Assembly: GCA_046328225.1 (NCBI GenBank)
Contig: JAXLWZ010000011.1
Coordinates: 1-64,000 of the forward strand
DNA length: 64,000 bases
DNA from: Amarobacillus sp046328225
GTDB lineage: Bacteria; Chloroflexota; Dehalococcoidia; Tepidiformales; Tepidiformaceae
Direction: 5' to 3'
The notes below the pieces were generated by a model. That model did no database searches, was not told the DNA's origin, and worked only from the letters and a program-made list of their open reading frames with translations. How positions within the stretch are numbered: position 1 is the first letter of the stretch; each line of letters starts with the position of its first letter. The position numbers and the translations under genes were made by a program. Positions 24,489 to 31,476 of the stretch are shown here, in pieces.

Positions 24489-24842
24489 ATGATTTCACTC
24501 ATGGGCACGGCATTCCGGGCGGGCATGCTGGCCGCGTTCCTGGTCCTGATGACGGTCGCGTTCGCCGCCTGCGATGACGGCGACACGCCCACCGGCGCCG
24601 AGAGCAACGAGGGCAACCCGGCCACCGTCGAGGTGCGCACGGCCGTCGCTTCGAGCGGCGGGGTCAGCGGCGGCGGCGTGCCCCGCGGCACGGTCTGCGA
24701 CGACACCCCTGCGGCCACGGCGGCCGCGACCACCAGCGCCACGGCCGCGGCATCGCGGACACCCACGGCCACGCCTACGCCGTGCCCCTCGCCGTCGCCG
24801 GCGGCCGGTGGCAGCGCGACGCCGAGCCCGCGGGTGCCTTAG
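24489..24842 (+). CDS. small putative lipoprotein with Thr/Pro-rich tail
   Basis: 117 residues. A hydrophobic signal (AFRAGMLAAFLVLMTVAFAAC) ends in the lipobox-like FAAC, so the mature protein would start at Cys with an acidic DDGDTP. The rest is low-complexity Ala/Thr/Ser/Pro and ends SATPSPRVP, typical of exported linkers in this genome. There is no folded domain. ATG 24489 has GGGAGA six bases upstream. The stop overlaps the end of the convergent DinB gene. Confidence 0.6.
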   Translation: MISLMGTAFRAGMLAAFLVLMTVAFAACDDGDTPTGAESNEGNPATVEVRTAVASSGGVSGGGVPRGTVCDDTPAATAAATTSATAAASRTPTATPTPCPSPSPAAGGSATPSPRVP

Positions 24843-25294
24843 CCTCCCGTGAGCTCGCGCACCTGGGCGGCGTGAGCGGCGGCGTGTTCGATGCCGCGCT
24901 CGACGAGCGTCGCGATGGTGATGTCGCCGAACTCCGGGTGCGGGGCCGAACGCGAACCGGCGGGCTCGCCCAGGCGGCGCAGCAGGTCGACCGTCGACGC
25001 CGTCACTGCTTCGTACAGCACGAGCGCGAGCGCGGGATCGCCATCGCGATAGGCCAGGGCCGTGCGCCAGGCGTCTTCGTCGAAGGCATCGATGCGGGCG
25101 TCGCCGGCGCACATGATGCGGATGCGGTAGGCGCGCACGAGCTCGGCATCGGCGATGTGGATGACGGCGTCGTTCGCGCTCCAGCCCTCCGCGCCCGGCG
25201 TCGCGCGCATGGCGGGGGGCGATTCCTCCCACGCGCTTCGCACCAGCGCCGGCCCGGCGGCGAACCGCCCGAGGAGCGCGCCCCAGCCGCTCAC
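24839..25294 (-). CDS. DinB-like four-helix protein
   Basis: 151 residues. The DinB/YfiT-type metal site is suggested by HIADAELVRAYR and by IEHAAAHAAQVREL near the C-terminus. Members are often thiol-S-transferases or metal-dependent enzymes, and a thiol role would suit the cysteine region directly upstream. GTG 25294 starts seven bases after the cysteine synthase stop, so it is probably co-transcribed. Longer in-frame starts up to 25390 would overlap the synthase gene. Confidence 0.65.
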   Translation of the reverse strand: MSGWGALLGRFAAGPALVRSAWEESPPAMRATPGAEGWSANDAVIHIADAELVRAYRIRIMCAGDARIDAFDEDAWRTALAYRDGDPALALVLYEAVTASTVDLLRRLGEPAGSRSAPHPEFGDITIATLVERGIEHAAAHAAQVRELTGG

Positions 25295-25301
25295 CGGGGG
25301 G

Positions 25302-26246
25302 CTACCACCAGATCTTGCTTTGCACGTCCTCGGGTTCGTCGTCCCAGTCCGTGGTCCAGAGGTTGGAACTGAGGTACTTCCAGCCGCCATCCGCGAGGAG
25401 GCAGACGATGTGCTGCTCGCCGGGCAGGCGTTCCGCGACTTTGATAGCGGCGCGCACCACGGAGCCGCAGCTCACGCCCACGAAAAGCCCCTCGCGCTGC
25501 GTCAGCTCCTTCGACATGGCGAAGCTGGAGGCGCTATCGACCACGATCTTGCCATCGAGCACGGACTCATCGAGCACGGGCGGGATGAAGCCGTCCTCGA
25601 GAGCGCGCAGCCCCTGCACGGCGTCGCCGGGGTGCGGCGCGGCCGCGATGACCTTGATCGCGGGCTTCTGGTCCTTCAGGTAGCGGCCCGTGCCCGTGAG
25701 CGTACCGCCCGTGCCCAGGCCCGCCACGAACACGGTCGTTTGCGGCAGGTCGCGCAGGATCTCTGGACCGGTCGTCTCGTAGTGGGCGCGCGGGTTCGCT
25801 TCGTTGCCGTACTGGTAGGGGAAGTAGTACTTGCCGGGGTTCGCGGCGACGACTTCCTTGGCGTGGGCGATGGCGCCGTTCGAACCGAGGTCCCCGGGCG
25901 TGTAGATGATGTCGGCGCCGAACGCCTTGAGCAGCTGGGTGCGCTCGGCGCTGACGTTTTCGGGCATGACGCAGATGACGCGATAGCCCTTGACGCGGCC
26001 GATCATGGCGAGGCCGATGCCCGTGTTCCCGGAGGTCGGTTCGAGGATGGTGGCGCCGGGGGTGAGTTCGCCGCGCTTCTCGGCGGCCTCGATCATGTAC
26101 TTCGCGATGCGGTCCTTCACCGAGCCCGTGGGGTTCTGCCCTTCGAGCTTGGCGTAGAGGTGCACATCGGGCCGCGGCGCGAACGACCGCAACTCCACGA
26201 GCGGCGTGTTGCCGATGAGGTCGATGACCGAGGAGTAGAGCGCCAT
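25302..26246 (-). CDS. cysteine synthase, CysO-linked type (paralogue 1)
   Basis: 314 residues. PLP-dependent beta-replacement of an activated serine by a sulfur donor. The PLP lysine is in NPTGSVKDRIAKYM, and TSGNTGIGLAMIG is the substrate loop. GTGGTLTGTGRYL binds the phosphate. Beyond the usual domain the chain ends EDVQSKIWW; the paralogue at 31477 also ends in two Trp (DDVLWW). It lies 18 bases after a MoaD/CysO-like carrier gene, which suggests it uses a protein thiocarboxylate as sulfur source, as mycobacterial CysM does. That link is inference; it could also be an ordinary O-acetylserine sulfhydrylase. Confidence 0.85.
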   Translation of the reverse strand: MALYSSVIDLIGNTPLVELRSFAPRPDVHLYAKLEGQNPTGSVKDRIAKYMIEAAEKRGELTPGATILEPTSGNTGIGLAMIGRVKGYRVICVMPENVSAERTQLLKAFGADIIYTPGDLGSNGAIAHAKEVVAANPGKYYFPYQYGNEANPRAHYETTGPEILRDLPQTTVFVAGLGTGGTLTGTGRYLKDQKPAIKVIAAAPHPGDAVQGLRALEDGFIPPVLDESVLDGKIVVDSASSFAMSKELTQREGLFVGVSCGSVVRAAIKVAERLPGEQHIVCLLADGGWKYLSSNLWTTDWDDEPEDVQSKIWW

Positions 26247-26264
26247 GGGCCGCCTCCTGCCGCG

Positions 26265-26558
26265 CTAGCGGGCGCCGCCGGCGAGCGCGGGGAGGATATC
26301 GAGCACATCGCCGGCCTTGAGCGCCGCATCGACGCCGCCCATATAGCGGATGTCCTCGTCGTTCAGGTAGACGTTGACGAAGCGGTGGAGCTTGCCGTCT
26401 TCGCCGTAGAGGCGGCCCTTGAAGCCGGGATGGTGGCTATCGATGTCGTCGAGCACGGCGCCGACGGTGGCGCCGGTGGCCTGGACGGCCTTCTTGCCGC
26501 CCGTCACCTGCTGGAGCACGGCCGTCACGCGGACGGTGATGGTTGGTGCGTTACTCAC
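26265..26558 (-). CDS. MoaD/ThiS/CysO-like sulfur carrier protein
   Basis: 97 residues with a beta-grasp, ubiquitin-like fold: ITVRVTAVLQQVTGGKKAVQ, then HRFVNVYLNDEDIRYMGG and DVLDILPALAGGAR. The Gly-Gly that is normally the very C-terminus is at 94-95 and is followed by Ala-Arg, so a protease would have to trim two residues before adenylation and thiocarboxylation. It sits between the carrier-E1 fusion gene upstream and cysteine synthase downstream. The expected role is to deliver sulfide to that synthase. Confidence 0.82.
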   Translation of the reverse strand: MSNAPTITVRVTAVLQQVTGGKKAVQATGATVGAVLDDIDSHHPGFKGRLYGEDGKLHRFVNVYLNDEDIRYMGGVDAALKAGDVLDILPALAGGAR

Positions 26559-26605
26559 GAATTGTGTCCCCCGTGTGTCGTGCCGGCGATGGTGGCGCCG
26601 GGGAA

Positions 26606-26630
26606 GGGCCGGCTCCGATGGAACCGGCCC
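26606..26630 (-). terminator. hairpin between the carrier-E1 fusion and the carrier gene
   Basis: GGGCCGG and CCGGCCC pair around an inner partly paired loop, followed on the minus strand by TTCCCC. A weak terminator or attenuator in the cysteine operon. Confidence 0.4.
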
Positions 26631-26648
26631 GGGCGTTGGTTGTCGGAA

Positions 26649-27755
26649 TCAGCCGCCGAACGGCGCTTCGCGGTGCGGGATGGGCGCGCCGCAGAACTGT
26701 TCGTAGTCGATCAGCTCGTGGATCGTCGGGTTGTCGCCGCAGAGCGGGCAGTTCGGGTCGCGCCGCACCTTCACGATGCGGAACTCGAGCGAGAGAGCAT
26801 CGTAGAGCAGGAGGCGGTTCACCAGCGGCTCGCCGACTTCGAGGATGAGCTTGAGCACCTCGGTCGCCTGGATGCTGCCGATGGTGGCGCACATCGCCCC
26901 CAGCACGCCGGCCTCGGCGCAGCTCGGCACCATGCCCGGCGGTGGCGGCGCGGGGTAGAGGCAGCGATAGCAGCCCTTCCCGGGGATGTACGTCGTGGCC
27001 TGCCCATCGAACATCAGGATCGAGCCATCGATGAGCGGCTTCTTCAGCAGGTAGGCCGCGTCGTTCACCAGGTAGCGCGTCGCGAAGTTGTCGGCGCCGT
27101 TAATGACGTAGTCGTACTGCTCGATGATGCGGAAGGCGTTGTCGCTCGTAATCGGCTCTTCGTGCGTGACCACTTCGACGTTGGGGTTGTGCGCGTTCAG
27201 GCGCTGCTTCGCCGATTCCACCTTCGGGATACCGACGCTGTCGGTGACGTGCAGGATCTGGCGCTGCAGGTTCGAACGGTCGACGACATCGAAATCGACG
27301 ATGCCGATCTTGCCGATGCCCGCGAGCGCGAGATAGAGCGCCACCGGCGACCCCAGGCCGCCCGCGCCGATGATGAGCGCGCTCGACTCGATGATCTTGC
27401 GCTGCCCGGCGCTGCCCACCTGCGGCATGATCAGGTGGCGGCTGTAGCGGTCGACCATCTCCGGGGTCATGACGGCACCGGCGCCACCGGCGAGGGCGGG
27501 GATCATGGCCACTTCGTCGCCGCTCTTCACGGGGGTGGCTTCGCCCTGCAGGTTCTCGATTTCGACCTGGTTCACATAGACATTGATGTGGCGGGCGAGG
27601 CGGCCAGTGCCATCGAGGAGCTGGTCGTTGAAACCGGGGAACTGGGCATCGAGGTTGCCGAGCACTTCGCGGACGGTGCCGCCCTCGGCCTTCACGTTCG
27701 CGCGATTGCCGACGAGGTGGCGAAAAGGAGTGGGGATATACACGTTCACGGACAT
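26649..27755 (-). CDS. fusion of MoaD/CysO-like carrier and MoeB/ThiF-type adenylyltransferase
   Basis: 368 residues. Residues 1-91 are a beta-grasp sulfur carrier (MSVNVYIPTPFRHLVGNR, ending in IPALAGG with Gly90-Gly91). The chain then continues through AGAVMTPEMVDRYSRH into an E1-like enzyme. The nucleotide loop is GAGGLGSPVALY at 130-141, DFDVVDRSNLQRQ is the Mg/ATP segment, and the likely catalytic Cys is in PSCAEAG. CYRC and CPLC are the structural zinc ligands. No rhodanese domain follows. The E1 half should adenylate a carrier C-terminus. In the fused carrier the Gly-Gly is internal, so either it is released by cleavage or it is non-functional and the enzyme acts on the separate carrier. 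ATG 27755 has GGAGG nine bases upstream. Confidence 0.88.
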   Translation of the reverse strand: MSVNVYIPTPFRHLVGNRANVKAEGGTVREVLGNLDAQFPGFNDQLLDGTGRLARHINVYVNQVEIENLQGEATPVKSGDEVAMIPALAGGAGAVMTPEMVDRYSRHLIMPQVGSAGQRKIIESSALIIGAGGLGSPVALYLALAGIGKIGIVDFDVVDRSNLQRQILHVTDSVGIPKVESAKQRLNAHNPNVEVVTHEEPITSDNAFRIIEQYDYVINGADNFATRYLVNDAAYLLKKPLIDGSILMFDGQATTYIPGKGCYRCLYPAPPPPGMVPSCAEAGVLGAMCATIGSIQATEVLKLILEVGEPLVNRLLLYDALSLEFRIVKVRRDPNCPLCGDNPTIHELIDYEQFCGAPIPHREAPFGG

Positions 27756-27855
27756 TGGTGCGGGCCTCCTTCGAATTCCGCGGGCGGGCGGCACGATGCT
27801 GGCGCCGGGGGCAGGCAGCGGCGGAACAGGTCCGCGCGGCTCCCCGGACGGGGCG

Positions 27856-28794
27856 TCACAGATTCACGCTAAGATACCGCTCCCCAGTATCGCAAAGCAT
27901 CGTCACCGCCGTTTTGCCGGGGCCGAGCTTCGCGGCGACCTTGCCTGCGGCGATGACGTTGGCGGCGGCCGAGATCCCCAGCAGGAGCCCCTCCTCGCGC
28001 GCCAGCCGCCGCGCCATGGCGAGCGCTTCCTTGTCCTCGATGCGGATCACTTCGTTGTAGATGTCGCGGTCGAGGACGCCGGGCACGAAGCTCGCGCCGA
28101 TGCCCTGGATGGCGTGCATCCCCGCCCGCCCGCCGCTGAGCACGGGCGAACGCGCCGGTTCGACGGCGGCGATGTGGACCTGGGGGCCAACCTCCTCGCG
28201 CAGCAGGCGGCCGACGCCGGTGATGGTGCCGCCCGTGCCCACGCCCGCGACGAAGGCATCGACCCGCCCGCCCGTGGCCTCGAGGATTTCGCGGCCCGTG
28301 GTGCGGTAGTGGACCTCCGGGTTGGCGGCGTTCTCGAACTGCTGGGGCATGAACGCGCCCGGAGTCTTCTTCACGATCTCCTGGGCGGCGAAGACGGCGC
28401 CCGTCATCCCCTCGATCGCGGGCGTGAGCACGAGCTCGGCACCGTACCGTTCGAAGAGGCGGCGGCGCTCCACCGACATGTCCTCGGGCATCGTCAGCAC
28501 CAGCCGGTAGCCCTTCACGGCCGCCACCAGCGCGAGTCCGATGCCCGTGTTCCCCGAGGTCGGTTCGACGATCGTCGCGCCGGGCGAAAGCGTGCCGCGG
28601 CGTTCGGCGTCCTCGATCATGCCGAGGGCGATGCGGTCCTTCACGGAGCCGCCGGGGTTGAGGTTTTCGAGCTTGCCGAGGATGGTCGCCCCGCCCGCCG
28701 GCACCACGCGATGCAGCCGCACGAGGGGCGTCGCGCCGATGAGCTCGATTACCGAATCCGCGACCAGGGGCCGCGCGCCGGTACCGGCGGTCAT
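27856..28794 (-). CDS. cysK: cysteine synthase, CysK type (paralogue 2)
   Basis: 312 residues. The PLP lysine is in NPGGSVKDRIALGMIE. TSGNTGIGLALVAA and GTGGTITGVGRLL complete the cofactor site, and the chain ends at CDTGERYLSVNL like classical CysK without a Trp tail. It makes cysteine from O-acetylserine and sulfide. ATG 28794 overlaps the stop of the Rrf2 regulator by four bases and has GGGAGG eight bases upstream, so the two form one operon that may continue into the carrier genes. Confidence 0.93.
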   Translation of the reverse strand: MTAGTGARPLVADSVIELIGATPLVRLHRVVPAGGATILGKLENLNPGGSVKDRIALGMIEDAERRGTLSPGATIVEPTSGNTGIGLALVAAVKGYRLVLTMPEDMSVERRRLFERYGAELVLTPAIEGMTGAVFAAQEIVKKTPGAFMPQQFENAANPEVHYRTTGREILEATGGRVDAFVAGVGTGGTITGVGRLLREEVGPQVHIAAVEPARSPVLSGGRAGMHAIQGIGASFVPGVLDRDIYNEVIRIEDKEALAMARRLAREEGLLLGISAAANVIAAGKVAAKLGPGKTAVTMLCDTGERYLSVNL

Positions 28795-29228
28795 ATCGAG
28801 TACCTCCCGGTGACGGCGTTCGGTTCGCGTTCGAGCAGGTCGGCGACGGTGTAGGCGTCGAGGATGGAGCAGGTGGCCTCGCGGATGCGCTCCCAGATTT
28901 CGCGCTGGCCGCACTGGTGGGGGTGGTCCGTGCTCTCGGCGGGCTCATCGAGCCAGGCCACGGGCGCGAGGCTCCCCTCCAGCGATTCAATCACCTCGCG
29001 CACGCGCACCGTCGCCGGGTCGCGAATGAGTTCGTGCCCGCCCGCGGGCCCGCGCAGGGAGCGGATGAACCCCGCCTTGCGCAGCGTCGTGAGGAGCTGG
29101 TCCAGGTACTGCTCGGGGATGTGCCGCCGGAGCGCGATCTCGGACGACTGCAGCGGCCCCTGGCCGTAGTGGCCGGCCAGCTCAATCAGGGCGCGAAGGC
29201 CGTAGTCGCTGCGAGTGGAGACACGCAC
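28791..29228 (-). CDS. Rrf2-family regulator (CymR/IscR-like)
   Basis: 145 residues. The winged helix is at the N-terminus (STRSDYGLRALIELAGHYG, IALRRHIPEQYLDQLLTTLR, SLRGPAGGHELIRD). Only two Cys are present in the ligand region (HQCGQREIWERIREATC), one fewer than IscR needs for its Fe-S cluster, so it is closer to CymR-type cysteine regulators. It heads the operon with cysK, which supports control of cysteine synthesis. GTG 29228 is the chosen start. Confidence 0.85.
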   Translation of the reverse strand: MRVSTRSDYGLRALIELAGHYGQGPLQSSEIALRRHIPEQYLDQLLTTLRKAGFIRSLRGPAGGHELIRDPATVRVREVIESLEGSLAPVAWLDEPAESTDHPHQCGQREIWERIREATCSILDAYTVADLLEREPNAVTGRYSI

Positions 29229-29289
29229 GGAAGCAATCCCGGGGACTTCCAGGGACTCGCGGACGGGGCGCCCGGGTGAGCCGAAGAAA

Positions 29290-29308
29290 GTCGAGTAAGT
29301 CTGTCAAC
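29290..29308 (-). promoter_or_regulatory. possible operator/promoter of the Rrf2-cysK operon
   Basis: On the minus strand GTTGA, nine bases, TCGAC form a dyad that includes a TTGACA -35-like hexamer at 29307-29302. It lies 62 bases before the regulator start in a locally AT-rich stretch. Autoregulation is plausible but unproven. Confidence 0.35.
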
Positions 29309-29338
29309 AATATAGGCCCAGGCCCTTCGCCACGCAAG

Positions 29339-29363
29339 GAGGAATGAGGAATGAGGAATGAGG
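29339..29363 (+). repeat. GAGGAAT heptad array
   Basis: Three perfect GAGGAAT heptads and a partial fourth, 13 bases before a promoter. A variant of the purine heptad family. Confidence 0.7.
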
Positions 29364-29375
29364 CGCCGCCTCCCG

Positions 29376-29381
29376 TATCCT
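29376..29381 (+). promoter_or_regulatory. -10 box (TATCCT), leaderless start
   Basis: Six bases separate this box from the ATG at 29388. Confidence 0.5.
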
Positions 29382-29387
29382 GCGGGG

Positions 29388-29660
29388 ATGCACTACCTGC
29401 TCTTCTACGACTACGTCGATGACATGCTCACGAAGCGCGACCCCTTCCGGCCGGCGCACCTCGAGCTGGTGAACGCTTACCACGAACGCGGGCTGCTGAA
29501 GATGGCCGGCGCGATGACGGACCCCCTCGACGGCGCCGTCTTCGTCTTCCAGTGCGATTCCACGGACGCCATCAGCGCCTTCATCGCCGCCGACCCCTAC
29601 ATGGAGAACGGCCTCGTCCCCCGCTTCCGCATTCGCCCCTGGAACGTGGTGACAGGCTAA
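29388..29660 (+). CDS. YciI-like protein
   Basis: 90 residues with the YCII fold: MHYLLFYDYVDDMLTKR, the conserved HLELVNAYHERGLLKMAGA, and ADPYMENGLVPRFRIRPW. Members are dimeric alpha-beta barrels, some of them small enzymes with an active-site His/Asp pair; no substrate can be assigned. ATG 29388 is set by the -10 box six bases upstream. A purine heptad block starts one base after the stop. Confidence 0.85.
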   Translation: MHYLLFYDYVDDMLTKRDPFRPAHLELVNAYHERGLLKMAGAMTDPLDGAVFVFQCDSTDAISAFIAADPYMENGLVPRFRIRPWNVVTG

Positions 29661-29661
29661 A

Positions 29662-29751
29662 GAGAAAGGAGGAAAGAGATAAGGGCGCGCGGAATACCGC
29701 GGCCGGTGGCGCCGGGCCACGCCTTTTCTCCTTCCTCTTTTCTCTTTTCTC
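29662..29751. repeat. two purine heptad blocks facing each other
   Basis: Between two convergent genes, one block (29662-29686, GAGAAAG, GAGGAAA, GAGATAA) follows the YciI stop. A second on the minus strand (29751-29722, GAGAAAA twice, GAGGAAG, GAGAAAA) follows the stop of the secreted protein by two bases. The centre is the GC-rich GGTGGCGCCGGGCCACG region. Each convergent gene carries its own copy. Confidence 0.8.
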
Positions 29752-29753
29752 TT

Positions 29754-30221
29754 CTAGTCGCTCGCGACTGAGGGCAGCACGGAGCCATATGGCATGTCGC
29801 GCGCTGCTATCGCGTCCATGCGGGCGCTGCCGCTGAACCAGGGGCCGAGGGCGTCGGCCATGCGGCGGGCGGTGGGGAACCAGAGGGTGATGGGCTCGCC
29901 GGGGATGCCGCAGCCGGGGTCGATGGCGTCGGATTCGGCCTGGACGGTGTAGACGGTGTGGCCCGTGTCCTCGCCCGAACCCGGTGGCGCCGCCAGCGTG
30001 ATGCCTTCGCCGCAACCCCGCCCCCGCACGATGGCGACGACGTGGCCGGTGGCCGGCTGCAGGTCCACCCCGGGTGCCGCGGCGACGCGTCCGTAGCGAT
30101 AGGCGAAGGCCGGGAGGGGCGGGTCCTGCGCGCGAGCCGCGGAGAGGCCAATCGCGGAGGCAACGAAAAGGGACGCCGCGAGCGCGGCGGGCGCACCCTT
30201 GCGCACGCTGCGACTCGACAC
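29754..30221 (-). CDS. small secreted protein ending in VASD (paralogue A)
   Basis: 155 residues with a Sec signal peptide (ALAASLFVASAIGLSAARA, cleavage before QDPP). The mature part is a beta-rich domain with two Cys (GRGCGEG and PGCGIPG) that may form a disulfide. The protein ends SVLPSVASD. Overall pattern and spacing match the next gene (30257-30703): opening strand, VVAIVRG versus VIAIVING, Cys pairs and ASD end. The two are diverged tandem paralogues. Function unknown. Confidence 0.75.
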   Translation of the reverse strand: MSSRSVRKGAPAALAASLFVASAIGLSAARAQDPPLPAFAYRYGRVAAAPGVDLQPATGHVVAIVRGRGCGEGITLAAPPGSGEDTGHTVYTVQAESDAIDPGCGIPGEPITLWFPTARRMADALGPWFSGSARMDAIAARDMPYGSVLPSVASD

Positions 30222-30256
30222 GCGTCCCTCCTGCCGGGCGTTGCCCGTGGTGCGGA

Positions 30257-30703
30257 TCAGCCCGTGCCGTCGGATGCGACGAACGGGATCGGCTTGACGA
30301 TGCTCAGCGCGGCGCCGAGCGTCAGCGCCTGCTGCTTCGGGCCCGCGCCCGTCCAGGTGGCGGACTCGTTCGCCAGGCGGCCGCCCGTCGTCGGGCTCGT
30401 GGGCGTGACGTAGAAGCGGATGGTGCGGCCGTTGGCGCCGCAGCCCGCGCGCTGCGAATCGGACACGACATCGACCACGAAGACCGTCGATCCACTATCG
30501 CTGACGACGCTGCCAGCGCCGCAGACGGTGGAGGTATTGCCGTTGATGACGATGGCGATGACGCCCTGCCCGGCCGAGGCGCCGGAAATCGATCCATAGA
30601 TCGTGGCCGGGGGCCCGGGGGGCACGCCCTGCGCCAGCGCGGCGGAGGGAAGGGCCAGCATGGCGGCGGCGGCGATGGCCGCGCCGGCCAGTTGTCGCTT
30701 CAT
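30257..30703 (-). CDS. small secreted protein ending in VASDGTG (paralogue B)
   Basis: 148 residues. The signal peptide is RQLAGAAIAAAAMLALPSAA, with likely cleavage at ALA-QG. The mature domain starts with ATIYGSISGASAGQGVIAIV and contains TVCGAGS and RAGCGANG, the Cys pair shared with paralogue A 36 bases downstream. The last residues PIPFVASDGTG carry the ASD motif seen in other secreted proteins here. No enzymatic motif was found; the role is unknown. Confidence 0.75.
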   Translation of the reverse strand: MKRQLAGAAIAAAAMLALPSAALAQGVPPGPPATIYGSISGASAGQGVIAIVINGNTSTVCGAGSVVSDSGSTVFVVDVVSDSQRAGCGANGRTIRFYVTPTSPTTGGRLANESATWTGAGPKQQALTLGAALSIVKPIPFVASDGTG

Positions 30704-30876
30704 GGATGCCTCACTCTCGGGGGGAATGGGCTCCCCTTTTCAGGCAAGATAGGAGCGCCCGTTGGTGCGGGCAAGGCACCATCCCTCTACTTCGGCTCAA
30801 CGCGAAGACAGTTTACAAGCGTTTTACGGGTTCGCGCGGATTCCTGGCCGCCCCGAAAGTGGCCGCAACGGCGCCG

Positions 30877-31347
30877 TTACCCCTCGAAATCCACCACGTG
30901 CCGGTGCGGCTCCAGCCCCTTCATCAGGATCAGGCGGCGCGGTTCAACAAGGTACAGGTGCCCTTCGCGGATGAAGTACGAGGACGACGCGTCTTTGGCG
31001 GTGAGCTCCTCCGCCAGCGGCACGAAATCCGCCCCCTCCTGCGGCACGTGCCGCGCGCGCCCCTCGATCACCACGCGGTCGAAGGACTGCCAGTCGTGCG
31101 CCATTATGTCGCGGTTATCGATGAGGAACGAAACCTCGGGCGTCGAGGCGATGTTTCGCTGGTGCTGCGGCTGCCCCGAGCTCGCGAAGATCACCTGCCC
31201 GTTTGCCCGCAGGTGAAACAGAACATAGGTCTGGTAGGGGGTCGCGAATTCCGCGTGGATGGTCGCGAGCGTGCCTCCCGGCTGCGTCCGCGCGAGCGCG
31301 GCGGCGTACTGGAGGATGTCGTCATCGGTTGCGAGGGGGTCGAGCAT
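30877..31347 (-). CDS. pyridoxamine 5'-phosphate oxidase-fold (FMN/F420-binding) protein
   Basis: 156 residues with the split-barrel pattern: GGTLATIHAEFATPYQTYVL, FASSGQPQHQRNIASTPEVS, VVIEGRARHVP. Such proteins bind FMN or F420, or act in haem utilisation, and the substrate is not evident. ATG 31347 lies eight bases after a TACAAT box. The frame is open for a long way upstream, but that region runs antisense to the cysM gene. Confidence 0.85.
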   Translation of the reverse strand: MLDPLATDDDILQYAAALARTQPGGTLATIHAEFATPYQTYVLFHLRANGQVIFASSGQPQHQRNIASTPEVSFLIDNRDIMAHDWQSFDRVVIEGRARHVPQEGADFVPLAEELTAKDASSSYFIREGHLYLVEPRRLILMKGLEPHRHVVDFEG

Positions 31348-31355
31348 GGCCCGGG

Positions 31356-31361
31356 ATTGTA
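31356..31361 (-). promoter_or_regulatory. -10 box (TACAAT), leaderless start
   Basis: Eight bases lie between the box and the ATG at 31347. Confidence 0.5.
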
Positions 31362-31464
31362 CGCGCGCGCGGCGAGCCCCGTAACGGTGCCATCCGGCCG
31401 TGAATTCGCCCCCCGGCCGGCGGTGCCACGGCCGCGGGCCGTCGTGGTGTGGGGCCGCTGCCCG

Positions 31465-31470
31465 TAGACT
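31465..31470 (+). promoter_or_regulatory. -10 box (TAGACT), leaderless start
   Basis: Six bases lie between the box and the ATG at 31477. It is divergent from the box at 31361. Confidence 0.5.
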
Positions 31471-31476
31471 GGCCGG

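Noticed and set aside
25155..27872. 905-codon open frame on the plus strand
   Set aside because: It runs antisense through a cysteine synthase, a carrier and the carrier-E1 fusion, all with clear motifs. Composition is typical of a shadow frame.
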